A stretch of 64,000 nt of DNA from the NCBI GenBank assembly GCA_051656905.1, contig JBOFJQ010000021.1:22077-86076 (forward strand). The letters are read 5' to 3'. The translations under genes were made by a program, and so were the position numbers. The notes beneath the pieces are model-generated. The model searched no databases and was not told where the DNA came from. It saw only the letters and a program-made list of their open reading frames with translations. Origin of the DNA: JAGNZR01 sp051656905. Its GTDB lineage: Bacteria > Fusobacteriota > Fusobacteriia > Fusobacteriales > Fusobacteriaceae. Positions 36,694 to 46,010 of the stretch are shown here, one piece after another. The stretch's first letter is position 1. Each line of letters opens with the position of its first letter.

Positions 36694-37347
36694 TTATTTT
36701 TTTAAATTATCAATTAAAAAGTCTTTAGATCCCAATAAATGTGCTTCATTTATTCTTAACGCTCTCTCTAAATCACCTTTTTTTAATGCTTCTACTATTT
36801 CTATATGTTCCTCGTAAGCTATTAATCTTCTTTCAATATTTTCTACAGAATATTTTCTAAATATTCTTAAATACATATTTATATTTTTTATAAGATTTAC
36901 AACTTTAGGATAATTAGATAAATTATATAGAATATTGTTAAACTCTGAAAATAATTCGAAAAGTTCGTCTGTACTTGCTGAACTATCTATAAGTGCTTTT
37001 GTTTTAATTAATATTTCTTCTAATTTATTTATACCTTTTTGATTTTTTTTCTCTATTATCTCTTTTAAAACAATCCCTTCTAAAGCTATTCTTATTTGAT
37101 AAACTTCCTGAATATCTGACATACCTATTTTTTTAACAGATACTCCTACTCCAACATTATCCTCTAGTAGTCCTTCTAGCTCCAGCATTCTAATTGCTTC
37201 TCTTAAAGGTGTTCTACTTACATTGAATTTCTCAGCAAACTCTACTTCTACAATTCTTTCACCTTGCTTTATTTCTCCACTAAATATCATCTCTTTCATC
37301 TTCTCATAAACTTGCTCTCTCATAGATTTGCTTTTTTTTATAATCAT
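36694..37347 (-). CDS. GntR-family regulator, FCD subfamily (likely citrate operon repressor)
   Basis: 217 residues. The winged-helix domain (about 8-75) reads GERIVEVEFAEKFNVSRTPLREAIRMLELEGLL. The helical FCD ligand domain (about 80-215) holds metal-type His positions in YEEHIEIVEALKKGDLERAL and NEAHLLG. FCD regulators usually bind organic acids through a metal. Its position directly upstream of citD, and the palindrome on that promoter, make it the probable regulator of the citrate genes. Confidence 0.88.
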   Translation of the reverse strand: MIIKKSKSMREQVYEKMKEMIFSGEIKQGERIVEVEFAEKFNVSRTPLREAIRMLELEGLLEDNVGVGVSVKKIGMSDIQEVYQIRIALEGIVLKEIIEKKNQKGINKLEEILIKTKALIDSSASTDELFELFSEFNNILYNLSNYPKVVNLIKNINMYLRIFRKYSVENIERRLIAYEEHIEIVEALKKGDLERALRINEAHLLGSKDFLIDNLKK

Positions 37348-37367
37348 AAAATATCTCCTTAAATTCC

Positions 37368-39215
37368 TTACTTCTTTATTTGTCCTATTAGTAGTGCAAT
37401 ATCGTTTCCTGTTACTCCACTTATTCTAGAAGCTTCTCCTATTGAAAAAGGTTGAACTTCCATAAGACCTGAACGAGCTATATTAGATATTCCTTTTATC
37501 TCTATATAATCAATAGAGGAAGGTATTTTCATATCTTCTAGCTTCTTAAATCTCTCTATTTGCTCTTTCTCTCTCTCTATAAATACTTCATATTTAACTA
37601 TTGTTTCTATTTGATTCGTAATAAAATAAGGATACTCTTCTATCTCCATAACATTTTTCAAATCACTATAACTTACATTTCTAAACTTTAAAATTTCAGA
37701 AGCTTTAACACCTTTTGTTAATCTCTGTTCCTCTCCAACAAGTTCTAAAACTTTATTAGCTTCATTCATAGAGATACTTGTCTCTTTTATTCTTGAAACC
37801 TCTCTCTCAATATCTAATATACCTTTTTCCATTAAGTTTATTCTCTCTTGAGAAACTATTCCAGCCTCTTTTGCATGATGACAAAGTCTCATGAAAGCAT
37901 TATCAAATCTAAGAGTTAATCTGTATTCAGCTCTTGAAGGTAAAACTCTATATGGTTCTGGCGTCTTCTTGTGAATAAGGTCATCAATCATAACTCCAAT
38001 ATACCCTTCACTTCTGTCTATTATAATAGGTTCTTTCCCTTCAACTTTCTTAACAGCATTTACTCCTGCCATAAAACCTTGAGCTGCTGCCTCTTCATAA
38101 CCTGAAGTTCCGTTAAGCTGACCTGCCATAAATAGATTTTTAACTTTTTTAGATTCTAAACTTGGATACAGTTGAAAAGCTGGAGCATAATCATATTCCA
38201 CTGCATAACCATATCTCATTATTTTAGCATTTTCTAAACCTGTTATAGTTTTTAACATCTCATCTTGAACAAATGGAGGCATTGCTGTAGTTAATCCATT
38301 TACATAAAGTTCATTTGATTCTGCTGATTCAAGTTCTAAGAATATCTGGTGTTTATGTTTTTCTGGGAAATTTAAAACTTTTCTATCTAGTGAAGGACAG
38401 TGTCTAGGTCCGTGCGTTTCTATTATTCCACTTACTATTGGTGAGTATTTTAATAAATCTTGAGTTACTTTTATTGTCTGCTCTGTTGTGTGAGTTAACC
38501 AAGTTGGAACTATACTATTTTTTTCTTTCTCTGTAAAGATTGAGAAATAAATAGGATTTTCCTCTCCATATAACTCTTGCATAACTGAAAAATCAACAGT
38601 TCTCTTATCAATTCTCGGTGGTGTAGCAGTTTGATAACGCTCTACTTTTATTCCATTTGCTCTTAAACTATCAGAAAGCTTATCTGCAGAAATCTCCCCT
38701 TGTCTTCCAGCTTTATACTCTACGTCACCAATAACTATTCTTCCCTTTAAGAATGTCCCTGTACACAGTACTGTAGCCTCTGCAAAGTACTTTATTCCTA
38801 AGTTTGAAATAACCCCTATACATTTACCATCCTCAACGATAAGTTCGTCTATACAGCTCTGTATAACATCTAAATTATCTGATTGCTCTATAACTTCTTT
38901 CATTTTTACTCTATAATTGTATTTGTCAGCTTGCCCTCTTGTTATTCTAGCTGCTGGACCTTTACTTGTATTTAGATGCTTCAGCTGTAGATTATATTTA
39001 TCTGTATGGCATCCCATTTGTCCACCTAATACATCTATCTCTGCAACTAAGTTGCTTTTTCCTGGTCCACCTATTGAAGGGTTACAAGACATCATCCCTA
39101 TATTATCTAAATATAGAGTAAATAGTACTGTTTTTTTTCCCATTCTTGCTGAAGCTAAGGCTGCTTCCACTCCTGCATGTCCAGCTCCAACAACTATCAC
39201 ATCATATTTATTCAT
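37368..39215 (-). CDS. mnmG: tRNA uridine-5-carboxymethylaminomethyl modification enzyme, FAD subunit
   Basis: Works with MnmE to modify U34 of tRNAs. The 615-residue length is usual. The FAD loop VVGAGHAGVEAALAS (about 8-22), CNPSIGGPGKSNLVAEID, the ATVLCTGTFLKGRI segment and GTSGYEEAAAQGFMAG are diagnostic. mnmE and mnmG usually sit together near the origin; here they are separated by about 6.8 kb of accessory genes (39445-45890). Confidence 0.96.
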   Translation of the reverse strand: MNKYDVIVVGAGHAGVEAALASARMGKKTVLFTLYLDNIGMMSCNPSIGGPGKSNLVAEIDVLGGQMGCHTDKYNLQLKHLNTSKGPAARITRGQADKYNYRVKMKEVIEQSDNLDVIQSCIDELIVEDGKCIGVISNLGIKYFAEATVLCTGTFLKGRIVIGDVEYKAGRQGEISADKLSDSLRANGIKVERYQTATPPRIDKRTVDFSVMQELYGEENPIYFSIFTEKEKNSIVPTWLTHTTEQTIKVTQDLLKYSPIVSGIIETHGPRHCPSLDRKVLNFPEKHKHQIFLELESAESNELYVNGLTTAMPPFVQDEMLKTITGLENAKIMRYGYAVEYDYAPAFQLYPSLESKKVKNLFMAGQLNGTSGYEEAAAQGFMAGVNAVKKVEGKEPIIIDRSEGYIGVMIDDLIHKKTPEPYRVLPSRAEYRLTLRFDNAFMRLCHHAKEAGIVSQERINLMEKGILDIEREVSRIKETSISMNEANKVLELVGEEQRLTKGVKASEILKFRNVSYSDLKNVMEIEEYPYFITNQIETIVKYEVFIEREKEQIERFKKLEDMKIPSSIDYIEIKGISNIARSGLMEVQPFSIGEASRISGVTGNDIALLIGQIKK

Positions 39216-39444
39216 AAATTTTTCTCCTATTTCAAACTATTTTTATTTCTTATATTTAAAGTTTATTTTTTATTTTACTTTTTATTATACATTATTTAAC
39301 TGTTAAATTATAGCAAAATTTAGAGTAATAACAAAAGACATTTTAATAAATCTGTATGTTTTTCCCTTAATTTTGAATAAATTAAAATATTTAACAAAAA
39401 TAAATGAGCTTCAATTTATTAAAAAAAATATAATAAAATAATAA

Positions 39445-40224
39445 TTAAACATTATAAATTTTTCCTATTTTTATATTTAAAATATTATTCAAGAATACCC
39501 TCATAAAGGCTTTTGTTTTCTCCCCTGTGCAATGTCCTAAAATTAATTTTGATATATTATAAGATTTTAAACTTAATATTAATCTAATAAGTTTTATAGG
39601 TTTTACTATATAACTTCTTGTGTGAAGACCTCCAACTAAAGAGTTTATCTCTTTATTAGGAAATAGTTTTTTTACTGACTCTAATAAATTTAATACACCT
39701 GAGTGGCAGCAACCTGTAATGATATTTACCTTATTATTTTCCATAATAATAAGATGAATTTCATGATTAAAATCATCTATTTCCCCATTTCTTAAGAATT
39801 TAGAGCTTCTCTCTTTTTTTTCTGTTTTGATTAAAAAAATCTTTCTTGATATTTCTAATCCATTATGAAATTCAACACTTTTTACTTTAGATTCTTTATA
39901 TCTTCCTATACTTCTTTTTTGTCCATGAAAATTAAAATCAAAATCATCAAGGGATTCCTTTGCTACATATATTTGTGATGATTCTTTTCTTTTAGAAGCC
40001 AAATACTTTATTCCACCAAAATGATCACTATGCCCATGTGAAATTATAAATAAATCAATATCACTAATATCTATTCCTAATTTTAATGCATTTTTCATAA
40101 AAATATCGCTTCTTCCAGTATCAAAAATTATTTTTTTACCTTGAACTTCAATATATAGACTTAACCCTTTTTCTGATTGAAATCCATCTACTTCTAAGTT
40201 TTCAACTAATGGAATTATAATCAT
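39445..40224 (-). CDS. Metallo-beta-lactamase-fold hydrolase
   Basis: About 259 residues. The zinc motif IISHGHSDHFGG lies near residue 63, with further metal-type His positions in ITGCCHSGVLN and ILGHCTGEK. The pattern resembles the small MBL group annotated as RFA-P synthase-like. I chose the ATG at 40224 because the AGGGGGG site is directly against the upstream ATG at 40233, too close to use. It stands alone and its substrate is unknown. Confidence 0.8.
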   Translation of the reverse strand: MIIIPLVENLEVDGFQSEKGLSLYIEVQGKKIIFDTGRSDIFMKNALKLGIDISDIDLFIISHGHSDHFGGIKYLASKRKESSQIYVAKESLDDFDFNFHGQKRSIGRYKESKVKSVEFHNGLEISRKIFLIKTEKKERSSKFLRNGEIDDFNHEIHLIIMENNKVNIITGCCHSGVLNLLESVKKLFPNKEINSLVGGLHTRSYIVKPIKLIRLILSLKSYNISKLILGHCTGEKTKAFMRVFLNNILNIKIGKIYNV

Positions 40225-40377
40225 TATAATCATCCCCCCTTATTTTTATTATAGCACAAGATTTTTTTCTATTACTATAATTGAGGTTTATAATTTTTAA
40301 TGATATAATTTATTTTGAATTAAGTTCTTCTTAAAAATAAATTAGAACTTTAGTTAATTTATAAAATAATATTTTTC

Positions 40378-40436
40378 AAAGGAGAGGTATTTTATATGAC
40401 GTGACAATGATTTTTCTTGCCTCTTAGGTTAAGAGT
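40378..40436 (+). promoter_or_regulatory. Leader with an orphan ribosome site, a two-codon ORF and a small hairpin
   Basis: AAAGGAGAGG at 40378-40387 is a strong ribosome site, but the ATG at 40396 reads ATG-ACG-TGA and stops at once. A short stem CTCTTA-GGT-TAAGAG follows at 40421-40435. The real rhodanese start is at 40526 with its own AGGAG. It may be an attenuating leader or the remnant of a lost gene. The rest of 40234-40525 shows nothing recognisable. Confidence 0.35.
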
Positions 40437-40525
40437 GTGAATAATTTTTATATGCTACTTATCAATAATAAAAAATAATATTAAGTGTTATATTAAAAAA
40501 TAAATTAATAAACAGGAGAATTAAA

Positions 40526-41827
40526 ATGCTTAATTTAAAATCTATATTTTCTAAAGTTACACTATTTTTAATATGTACTTTAAGTATATTTGCACAAACT
40601 TATAATACAATATCTGTAAAAGATATGGAAAAAATAAAAAATAATAAAGATGTTGTTGTGGTTGATACTAGAATTGGAGATGCTTTTAATGGATGGGCAC
40701 TGGACAATATGAAATCTGGTGGTCATATTGAAGGAGCTACTGATTTTGCTTATAATTGGATTTCAACAGATTCTAAGGATAAAGATGCTATTCTAAATAA
40801 AGCTCTTTCTGATAAAGGAATTACTTCAGATAAAAAAGTAGTTCTTTATGACTCTAATGATAAAGATGCAAAAATTGTTGCTGATTACCTTTATAAAAAA
40901 GGAATTACTAACATCTCTTTATTCAATGTAAAAAAGTGGGAAGAAGCTAAAAAACCTTTAGTGTCTTATCCTAATTATAAGCTTATCGCTCCTGCTAAGG
41001 TTATTGCTGATAAAATTAACAACGATAAGAATATTATGGTATTTGAAGTTGCTTGGGGAGAAGAAAAGGTTGCTGAAGACTACTTAAATGGCCATCTACC
41101 TAGAGCAGTTCATATTAATACTGATGAGATAGAGTTTGCTCCTCTTTGGAGTATAATGCCTGATGATAAGCTTATTCAGTTTGCTAAAAATAATGGAATT
41201 ACTAAAGATAGTAAAGTAATACTATATAGTACTGATCCTATGCCTTCTTATAGACTTTCTGCTATAATGCAGTACATGGGTGTTGCTGAAGTTACTGTTT
41301 TAAATGGTGGACTTGCTGCTTGGAAAAGAGAAAATTTACCTCTTGAAACAAAACGTAATCCTAAAGTACCAGTAGATAACTTTGGATCTAACACTCCACT
41401 TAATAAAGATTTTATAGTTGGAATAGAGGAAGCTAAAAAAGCTACTACAAATAAAGATAAAGAATTACTTGTAAATATTAGAACTTGGGATGAATATATA
41501 GGTAAAATATCTGGGTATTATGACCTAAAATATAAAGGAAGACCTACAGGATCTGTTTGGGGTGAATCAGGATCAGATGCTAATCACTTAGAAGTTTATA
41601 GAAATATAGACAATACTATGAAAAATGGGAATGAAATTGTTGCAAGATGGAAAGAGTTAGGAATAGATCCTAATAAAAAATTAGTATTCTTTTGTGGTAG
41701 TGGTTGGAGAGCTGCTGAAGTTTTAGTTTTTTCAAAAGTTATTGGAATTAAAAATGCGTCTCTTTACTCTAATGGTTGGTATGAATGGAGTAGTAATCCA
41801 AACAACCCAGTTTCTATAGGTGAATAA
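40526..41827 (+). CDS. Exported protein with three rhodanese (sulfurtransferase) domains
   Basis: A 433-residue protein with a signal peptide (about 1-23, ending LSIFAQ). Three rhodanese domains follow, at about 30-150, 155-280 and 295-430. Only the third has an active-site cysteine loop, FFCGSGWRAAE; the first (LYDSNDKDAK) and second (LYSTDPMPSYR) lack it. Catalytic sulfur transfer should therefore be limited to the last domain, outside the cytoplasm. It overlaps the next small membrane protein gene by 8 bp. Confidence 0.88.
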   Translation: MLNLKSIFSKVTLFLICTLSIFAQTYNTISVKDMEKIKNNKDVVVVDTRIGDAFNGWALDNMKSGGHIEGATDFAYNWISTDSKDKDAILNKALSDKGITSDKKVVLYDSNDKDAKIVADYLYKKGITNISLFNVKKWEEAKKPLVSYPNYKLIAPAKVIADKINNDKNIMVFEVAWGEEKVAEDYLNGHLPRAVHINTDEIEFAPLWSIMPDDKLIQFAKNNGITKDSKVILYSTDPMPSYRLSAIMQYMGVAEVTVLNGGLAAWKRENLPLETKRNPKVPVDNFGSNTPLNKDFIVGIEEAKKATTNKDKELLVNIRTWDEYIGKISGYYDLKYKGRPTGSVWGESGSDANHLEVYRNIDNTMKNGNEIVARWKELGIDPNKKLVFFCGSGWRAAEVLVFSKVIGIKNASLYSNGWYEWSSNPNNPVSIGE

Positions 41828-42221
41828 TTTGAAAAAGAATATATTTATTATTATTTTTAGATTATTCCAATTATTGAGTATTATACCTTGCGCTGCTTTA
41901 ATCTATTTTGGAAGTAGAAAAATGGGAGTAATGAGATATAACTATTTTATAGATAGAGAGATTTCTGAAATATTTTTAACAGAAAGAATATTAGATTTAA
42001 TTGTTTTTATATTCATACTATCAATAATAAATTTTATTTTAAAAACTGTGAAATATAAAACAAAGACATATATCGTTGCTTTAGTTTTATCAATAATATC
42101 GGTGGTTACAATAAGATTTGAACTTTTTTCTAATAAAATTATTCCTATTCACCATGTAGTAATTTTATCTCTTATTGCTATATTTTTAATAGAATTAATT
42201 ATATTGAGATTAAAAAAATAA
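41820..42221 (+). CDS. Small membrane protein of unknown function
   Basis: 133 residues with four hydrophobic segments (about 8-27, 55-70, 80-95, 105-128) and short basic loops. It overlaps the triple-rhodanese gene by 8 bp, so the two are probably made together. I do not recognise a family. A partner or membrane anchor for the exported sulfurtransferase is only a guess. Confidence 0.7.
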   Translation: MNNLKKNIFIIIFRLFQLLSIIPCAALIYFGSRKMGVMRYNYFIDREISEIFLTERILDLIVFIFILSIINFILKTVKYKTKTYIVALVLSIISVVTIRFELFSNKIIPIHHVVILSLIAIFLIELIILRLKK

Positions 42222-42242
42222 AGTAAATTTGTACTATTAAAC

Positions 42243-42260
42243 ATGTATACGTACTGTAAT
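42243..42260 (+). repeat. ATGTATACG element, copy 1
   Basis: ATGTATACGTACTGTAAT. It shares ATGTATACGWAY-NN-TAAT with copies before the rep gene (50561-50578, reverse) and before gyrA (56367). It lies in the convergent gap before the ATPase gene end. Function unknown. Confidence 0.45.
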
Positions 42261-42265
42261 AAAAA

Positions 42266-42298
42266 TAAAAGTGTGATTATTTTTAATCACACTTTTTC
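42266..42298. terminator. Bidirectional terminator between the small membrane protein and the metal ATPase
   Basis: Perfect stem AAAAGTGTGATTA-TTTT-TAATCACACTTTT with T runs on both strands, placed between convergent genes. Confidence 0.85.
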
Positions 42299-42313
42299 TT
42301 TTTTATAAAACTA

Positions 42314-44473
42314 TTACTTGCTCTTTAATATTTTAGAAGCGTTTAAAATAGCCATTATTGATACTCCTACATCTGCAAATATAGCTAACCATAGATTAGC
42401 ATACCCTAGAACTCCAAGTATCATTACAATTGCTTTAACTCCCAGTGCAAGAGTAATATTTTCAAATAAAATTCTCTTATTCTTCTTAGCTAACACAACT
42501 AATGAGTGAATTTTTTTAAACTCATCATTCATTATTACTATATCTGAGGATTCTATTGCTATATCACTTCCAATTCCTCCCATAGCTACTCCTACATCAG
42601 CAAGAGCAAGTACAGGGGAGTCGTTAATTCCATCCCCAATAAAGATAACTCCTTTTTTAGAACTAGCTTTTATCTTTTCAAAATGATCAACTTTATCTTG
42701 TGGTAAAAGATTCCCAAAAATATTTTTAGAATCTAATCCTATTGTATTCCCTACATTTTGTGCAATTGAATTAGAATCTCCTGTAAGCATATAAAGTTTT
42801 ATTCCTAACTCTTTTAACTTTGTTACAGTCTCTGTAACCCCTTCTTTTATCTGGTCACTTATTAATATAACTCCTAAAAACACACCATTTTTAGCAACAT
42901 ATACTGAAGTTTTAAAAGTATCATAAGGTTTTACTTCAATACCATCTTCTTTTAATAATAAGTGGTTTCCTACTAATATTTTATCTCCCTTATACTCAAC
43001 AGAGACACCTCTTCCTGGTAGCTCTTTATGATCTAAAATAAGCTCAGTATTTAATGGTTCAGATTTATAATCTAAAACAGCTTTTGCTATTGGATGATTA
43101 GATAGATACTCTGCTGCTTTGGCACACATTATTAACTCTTCCTCTGTACCATTTGTTTTGATAATTTCATCTATACTAAAGTTTCCTTTCGTTATAGTTC
43201 CTGTTTTATCAAAAACAATTGTATCAATTTTAGAAAGTTTCTCTAAATAGTTTCCACCTTTTATAAGCAGACCATTTTTAGAAGCGTATCCAATACTACT
43301 AAAGAATGTTAGTGGTATTGATAGTACAAGAGCACATGGACAAGATATTACTAAAAATACAAGAGCTCTTCCAAACCAAATACTAAAAGGTTGATTTAAC
43401 ATAAATGGAGGCACTGTAGCTATTAAGATACTTAATAGAACTACAATTGGCGTGTAAAAACGAGCAAATTTAGTTATAAATTTTTCAGATTCTGGTTTTT
43501 TAGAATTTGCATTTTTTACAAGCTCTATAATCTTACTTACTGTTGAGTCTGAATAAACAGATATAACCTCTACATCTACAGAACTACCTATAAGAATTCC
43601 ACCACTTAAAATAACAGCCCCTGTTGTAACTAAAATTGGAACCGACTCACCTGTTAATGCTGAATTATCTATTAAAGATTCACCTGATATAATGTTTCCA
43701 TCTAAAGGTATTTTTTCTCCTGTTTTTACTGTGATTATATCACCTATTTTTACTGACTCAGGATTAACTTTTTTTAATTCACCTGTACTTAGCTTTAAGT
43801 TTGCATATGGAGCCTTTAAAGACAATAATTTCTCAATAGATTTTTTTGAGTTATTAATAGCTTTCTCTTGAAAAAATTCTCCAACTTTATAAAAAATCAT
43901 AACAGCAACAGCTTCTGAAAAATCTCCTAAGGCAAAAGCACCAATAGTTGCTATACTCATTAAAAAGTTTTCATCTAAAAAATTTCCTCTTTTTATATTT
44001 TTTAATGATTTTATTATTATATCTGTAGCGCATAAGAAATAAGCTAATAATAATAACATATTTTTATAAAAAATGTAGTCCATAAAAAACGATACTGCAA
44101 AAATAACAATACTAATAATTAGACCTATATTAACTATAAATTCATTAAAACTATCTTTACTATCATCTAATTTTTCATTTTCTTTAAATTCTTCGCTTAC
44201 ATTTATATCTTCATTCAAAATTGTTCTATCTTCTTTTTCTGTGCTCAATGTTTTTATATAAGTTCCAGGTTCTATTTTATCGCATATATATGATATTTTT
44301 TTTACTATGAGATCCTCTTCCATTTCACTATTTAATTCTAATATAAGTTTACTATTATAAAAATCTATATTAACATCTGATACTATATCCATTTTTTTTA
44401 TGTTTGCCTCTATTTTACTAGCACAATTAGCACAGTGAAGATTTTCTATTTTAAACTCTTTTTTCATAGACAT
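42314..44473 (-). CDS. zntA: Heavy-metal P1B-type ATPase, Zn2+/Cd2+ class
   Basis: Exports metal ions with ATP. The N-terminal HMA domain has Cys14/Cys17 in NLHCANCASK. The membrane CPC motif is in VISCPCALVLSIP (about 376), phosphorylation motif DKTGTITKG follows (about 417), with HP in LSNHPIAKAV and GDGINDSPVL. The last helices carry N..K (ENITLALGVKAI) and FADVGVSIMAILN, the pattern of Zn/Cd/Pb pumps rather than Cu pumps. At 719 residues it is normal. It is 11 bp downstream of a CsoR-type repressor gene. Confidence 0.92.
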   Translation of the reverse strand: MSMKKEFKIENLHCANCASKIEANIKKMDIVSDVNIDFYNSKLILELNSEMEEDLIVKKISYICDKIEPGTYIKTLSTEKEDRTILNEDINVSEEFKENEKLDDSKDSFNEFIVNIGLIISIVIFAVSFFMDYIFYKNMLLLLAYFLCATDIIIKSLKNIKRGNFLDENFLMSIATIGAFALGDFSEAVAVMIFYKVGEFFQEKAINNSKKSIEKLLSLKAPYANLKLSTGELKKVNPESVKIGDIITVKTGEKIPLDGNIISGESLIDNSALTGESVPILVTTGAVILSGGILIGSSVDVEVISVYSDSTVSKIIELVKNANSKKPESEKFITKFARFYTPIVVLLSILIATVPPFMLNQPFSIWFGRALVFLVISCPCALVLSIPLTFFSSIGYASKNGLLIKGGNYLEKLSKIDTIVFDKTGTITKGNFSIDEIIKTNGTEEELIMCAKAAEYLSNHPIAKAVLDYKSEPLNTELILDHKELPGRGVSVEYKGDKILVGNHLLLKEDGIEVKPYDTFKTSVYVAKNGVFLGVILISDQIKEGVTETVTKLKELGIKLYMLTGDSNSIAQNVGNTIGLDSKNIFGNLLPQDKVDHFEKIKASSKKGVIFIGDGINDSPVLALADVGVAMGGIGSDIAIESSDIVIMNDEFKKIHSLVVLAKKNKRILFENITLALGVKAIVMILGVLGYANLWLAIFADVGVSIMAILNASKILKSK

Positions 44474-44484
44474 ATTTATCCTCC

Positions 44485-44760
44485 TTATAAAGTTTTTGAA
44501 AACTGATTAAGTGCTGATATTAATTTTTTTATTGTTTCATCTTGATTTCCATTTTTTAATCCATTTAAAACACAATGTTGTAAATGTTCCTCTAACATTA
44601 ACTGACTTGCTTTATGAAGACCTGCCTTAGAGGCTCCTATTTGAATTAAAATCTCTTCACAAGGTTTATCCTCTTCAATCATTTTTATAATCCCACGTAT
44701 TTGACCCTCTATACGCTTTAATCTTTTTGTTACTGCTTCTTTATCTATACACTCTGCCAC
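44485..44760 (-). CDS. CsoR/RcnR-family metal-sensing repressor
   Basis: A 91-residue all-helical repressor (DUF156 family). Cys34, His59 and Cys63 have the spacing of the Cu(I) ligands in CsoR, with the conserved RLKRIEGQIRGI helix. The GTG start at 44760 follows AAGGAGG. It precedes the ATPase gene in one operon and probably binds the G-tract palindrome upstream. The ligand set suggests copper, the pump suggests zinc/cadmium; the true metal is open. Confidence 0.88.
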   Translation of the reverse strand: MAECIDKEAVTKRLKRIEGQIRGIIKMIEEDKPCEEILIQIGASKAGLHKASQLMLEEHLQHCVLNGLKNGNQDETIKKLISALNQFSKTL

Positions 44761-44809
44761 CTTTATATCCTCCTTATTAAAAATATTTATATTTTTTCTA
44801 CATATACCT

Positions 44810-44828
44810 TATACCCCTATAGGGTATA
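44810..44828 (-). promoter_or_regulatory. CsoR-type operator
   Basis: Near-perfect palindrome TATACCCCTATAGGGTATA about 50 bp upstream of the repressor start. TACCC...GGGTA palindromes are known CsoR-family operators. Indicates autoregulation of the repressor-ATPase operon. Confidence 0.75.
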
Positions 44829-44881
44829 TATTATAATAACTTATTTTTTTTGTCAACAATTAATTTTTTATAAAAAAATAA

Positions 44882-44912
44882 AAAAGACCCTAAAAAAGGT
44901 CTTATTATTTTT
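44882..44912 (-). terminator. Terminator of the efflux transporter gene
   Basis: On the minus strand AAGACC-TTTTTTA-GGGTCTT followed by a long T-rich run. It lies between the transporter stop and the metal-resistance operon promoter. Confidence 0.7.
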
Positions 44913-44927
44913 TTGTTTATTATTTTT

Positions 44928-44953
44928 TTATTTTTGTTTATATACATATTTTT
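44928..44953 (+). repeat. Dispersed 18-bp element within a 26-bp direct repeat (left copy)
   Basis: Contains TATTTTTGTTTATATACA at 44929-44946, identical to origin copy 3. The 26 bases 44928-44953 are repeated exactly at 46011-46036, so the pair flanks the efflux transporter gene. It touches the transporter stop codon. Confidence 0.7.
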
Positions 44954-45890
44954 AAGCATCTTCTTTTAAAAAACTTGTCCATAAAATTCCACAAATTACT
45001 AATCCTAAACCAAATAAAGCAATTGTACTGGGAATTCCACTACCTAATATAATAATTCCTCCTAATATAGTAAAAATTATTTCTGAAGCTTGAGTTGATT
45101 CAATTATAGCTAACTTATGAGTGTTATGAGCAACTAAATCCGTAGCTTTAAAAAATAATGTTGTTCCTATTACTCCAGAGAACACTGCAACTAAAAGAGA
45201 TTGAAACATCTGACTTCCACTTGGTAAGCCAACTGTAAGAGTTGCATATGCAGATACTATAATCCAAAAAGGCATACTGCATATTGTCATTCCTAATATT
45301 CTTTGAAATGTATTCAATTTATTTTCGCATACTGCCATCATTTTTCTATTTCCTAAAGGATATGAAAATGCAGCAATTATTACTGGAACTATTCCTAATA
45401 TCCCCTCTTTTAAAGAAGTTAACTGGAAATTTTCTATTTGAACAATAAATACTCCTAAAAGTATTATAAGAGATATTTTTAAAAATTTTTTAGGAAATTT
45501 ATTTTTAATTTTTTCTATTCCTAATTCAGTTTTAATTATTTTAGGAAAAAAAGGAGTCATTAATGCTCCTGCAATTATTGTTATCTGCCATGTTGCTGCA
45601 ACCAACCAAGAAGCTCCATAATTAGAAGCAAAAGTTAACGGAAGATAAAATAATCCAAATCCTATAGTACTCCACAATATCCATTGAAACATATTTTCTT
45701 TTATGCTTTTTATTACTTCTTTTACTTGGTTCTTAGATAAAACAATTATAAAAAAAATCGGTAAACTAAAAATATATCTTAGAGATGAACTCCACAAATA
45801 ACTTCCACCTGTTGCACTCATACTTTCATTTAATATAAAAGTGAAAGAGAAAAATAACGCTGATAAAATACCTATTAAAAATGCTTTCAT
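44952..45890 (-). CDS. Multidrug-resistance-type DMT efflux transporter
   Basis: A 312-residue membrane protein with ten hydrophobic helices and the drug/metabolite transporter pattern. It starts MKAFLIGILSALFFSFTFILNESM, with YLWSSSLRYIFSLP and VIGTTLFFKATDLVAHN as in the EmrE-like superfamily group. Substrate unknown. It lies between mnmE and the metal-resistance operon, flanked by identical 26-bp direct repeats, which could mark an insertion. Confidence 0.8.
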   Translation of the reverse strand: MKAFLIGILSALFFSFTFILNESMSATGGSYLWSSSLRYIFSLPIFFIIVLSKNQVKEVIKSIKENMFQWILWSTIGFGLFYLPLTFASNYGASWLVAATWQITIIAGALMTPFFPKIIKTELGIEKIKNKFPKKFLKISLIILLGVFIVQIENFQLTSLKEGILGIVPVIIAAFSYPLGNRKMMAVCENKLNTFQRILGMTICSMPFWIIVSAYATLTVGLPSGSQMFQSLLVAVFSGVIGTTLFFKATDLVAHNTHKLAIIESTQASEIIFTILGGIIILGSGIPSTIALFGLGLVICGILWTSFLKEDA

Positions 45891-45935
45891 ATATCCCTCT
45901 CTATATTAGTATTTTAATTTAATTACTTAGAAAAT

Positions 45936-45994
45936 AAAAACAATTACTTTGAATAAGAATAATATGATTAATCTTATTCAAGCAATTGTTTTTT
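45936..45994 (-). terminator. Large hairpin between mnmE and the transporter
   Basis: AAAACAATT and TTTGAATAAGA pair with TCTTATTCAA and AATTGTTTT, giving a long interrupted stem. The position is downstream of the mnmE element and upstream of the transporter gene; it suits termination of the mnmE transcript. Confidence 0.55.
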
Positions 45995-46010
45995 ATTTAA
46001 AATTTTATAT

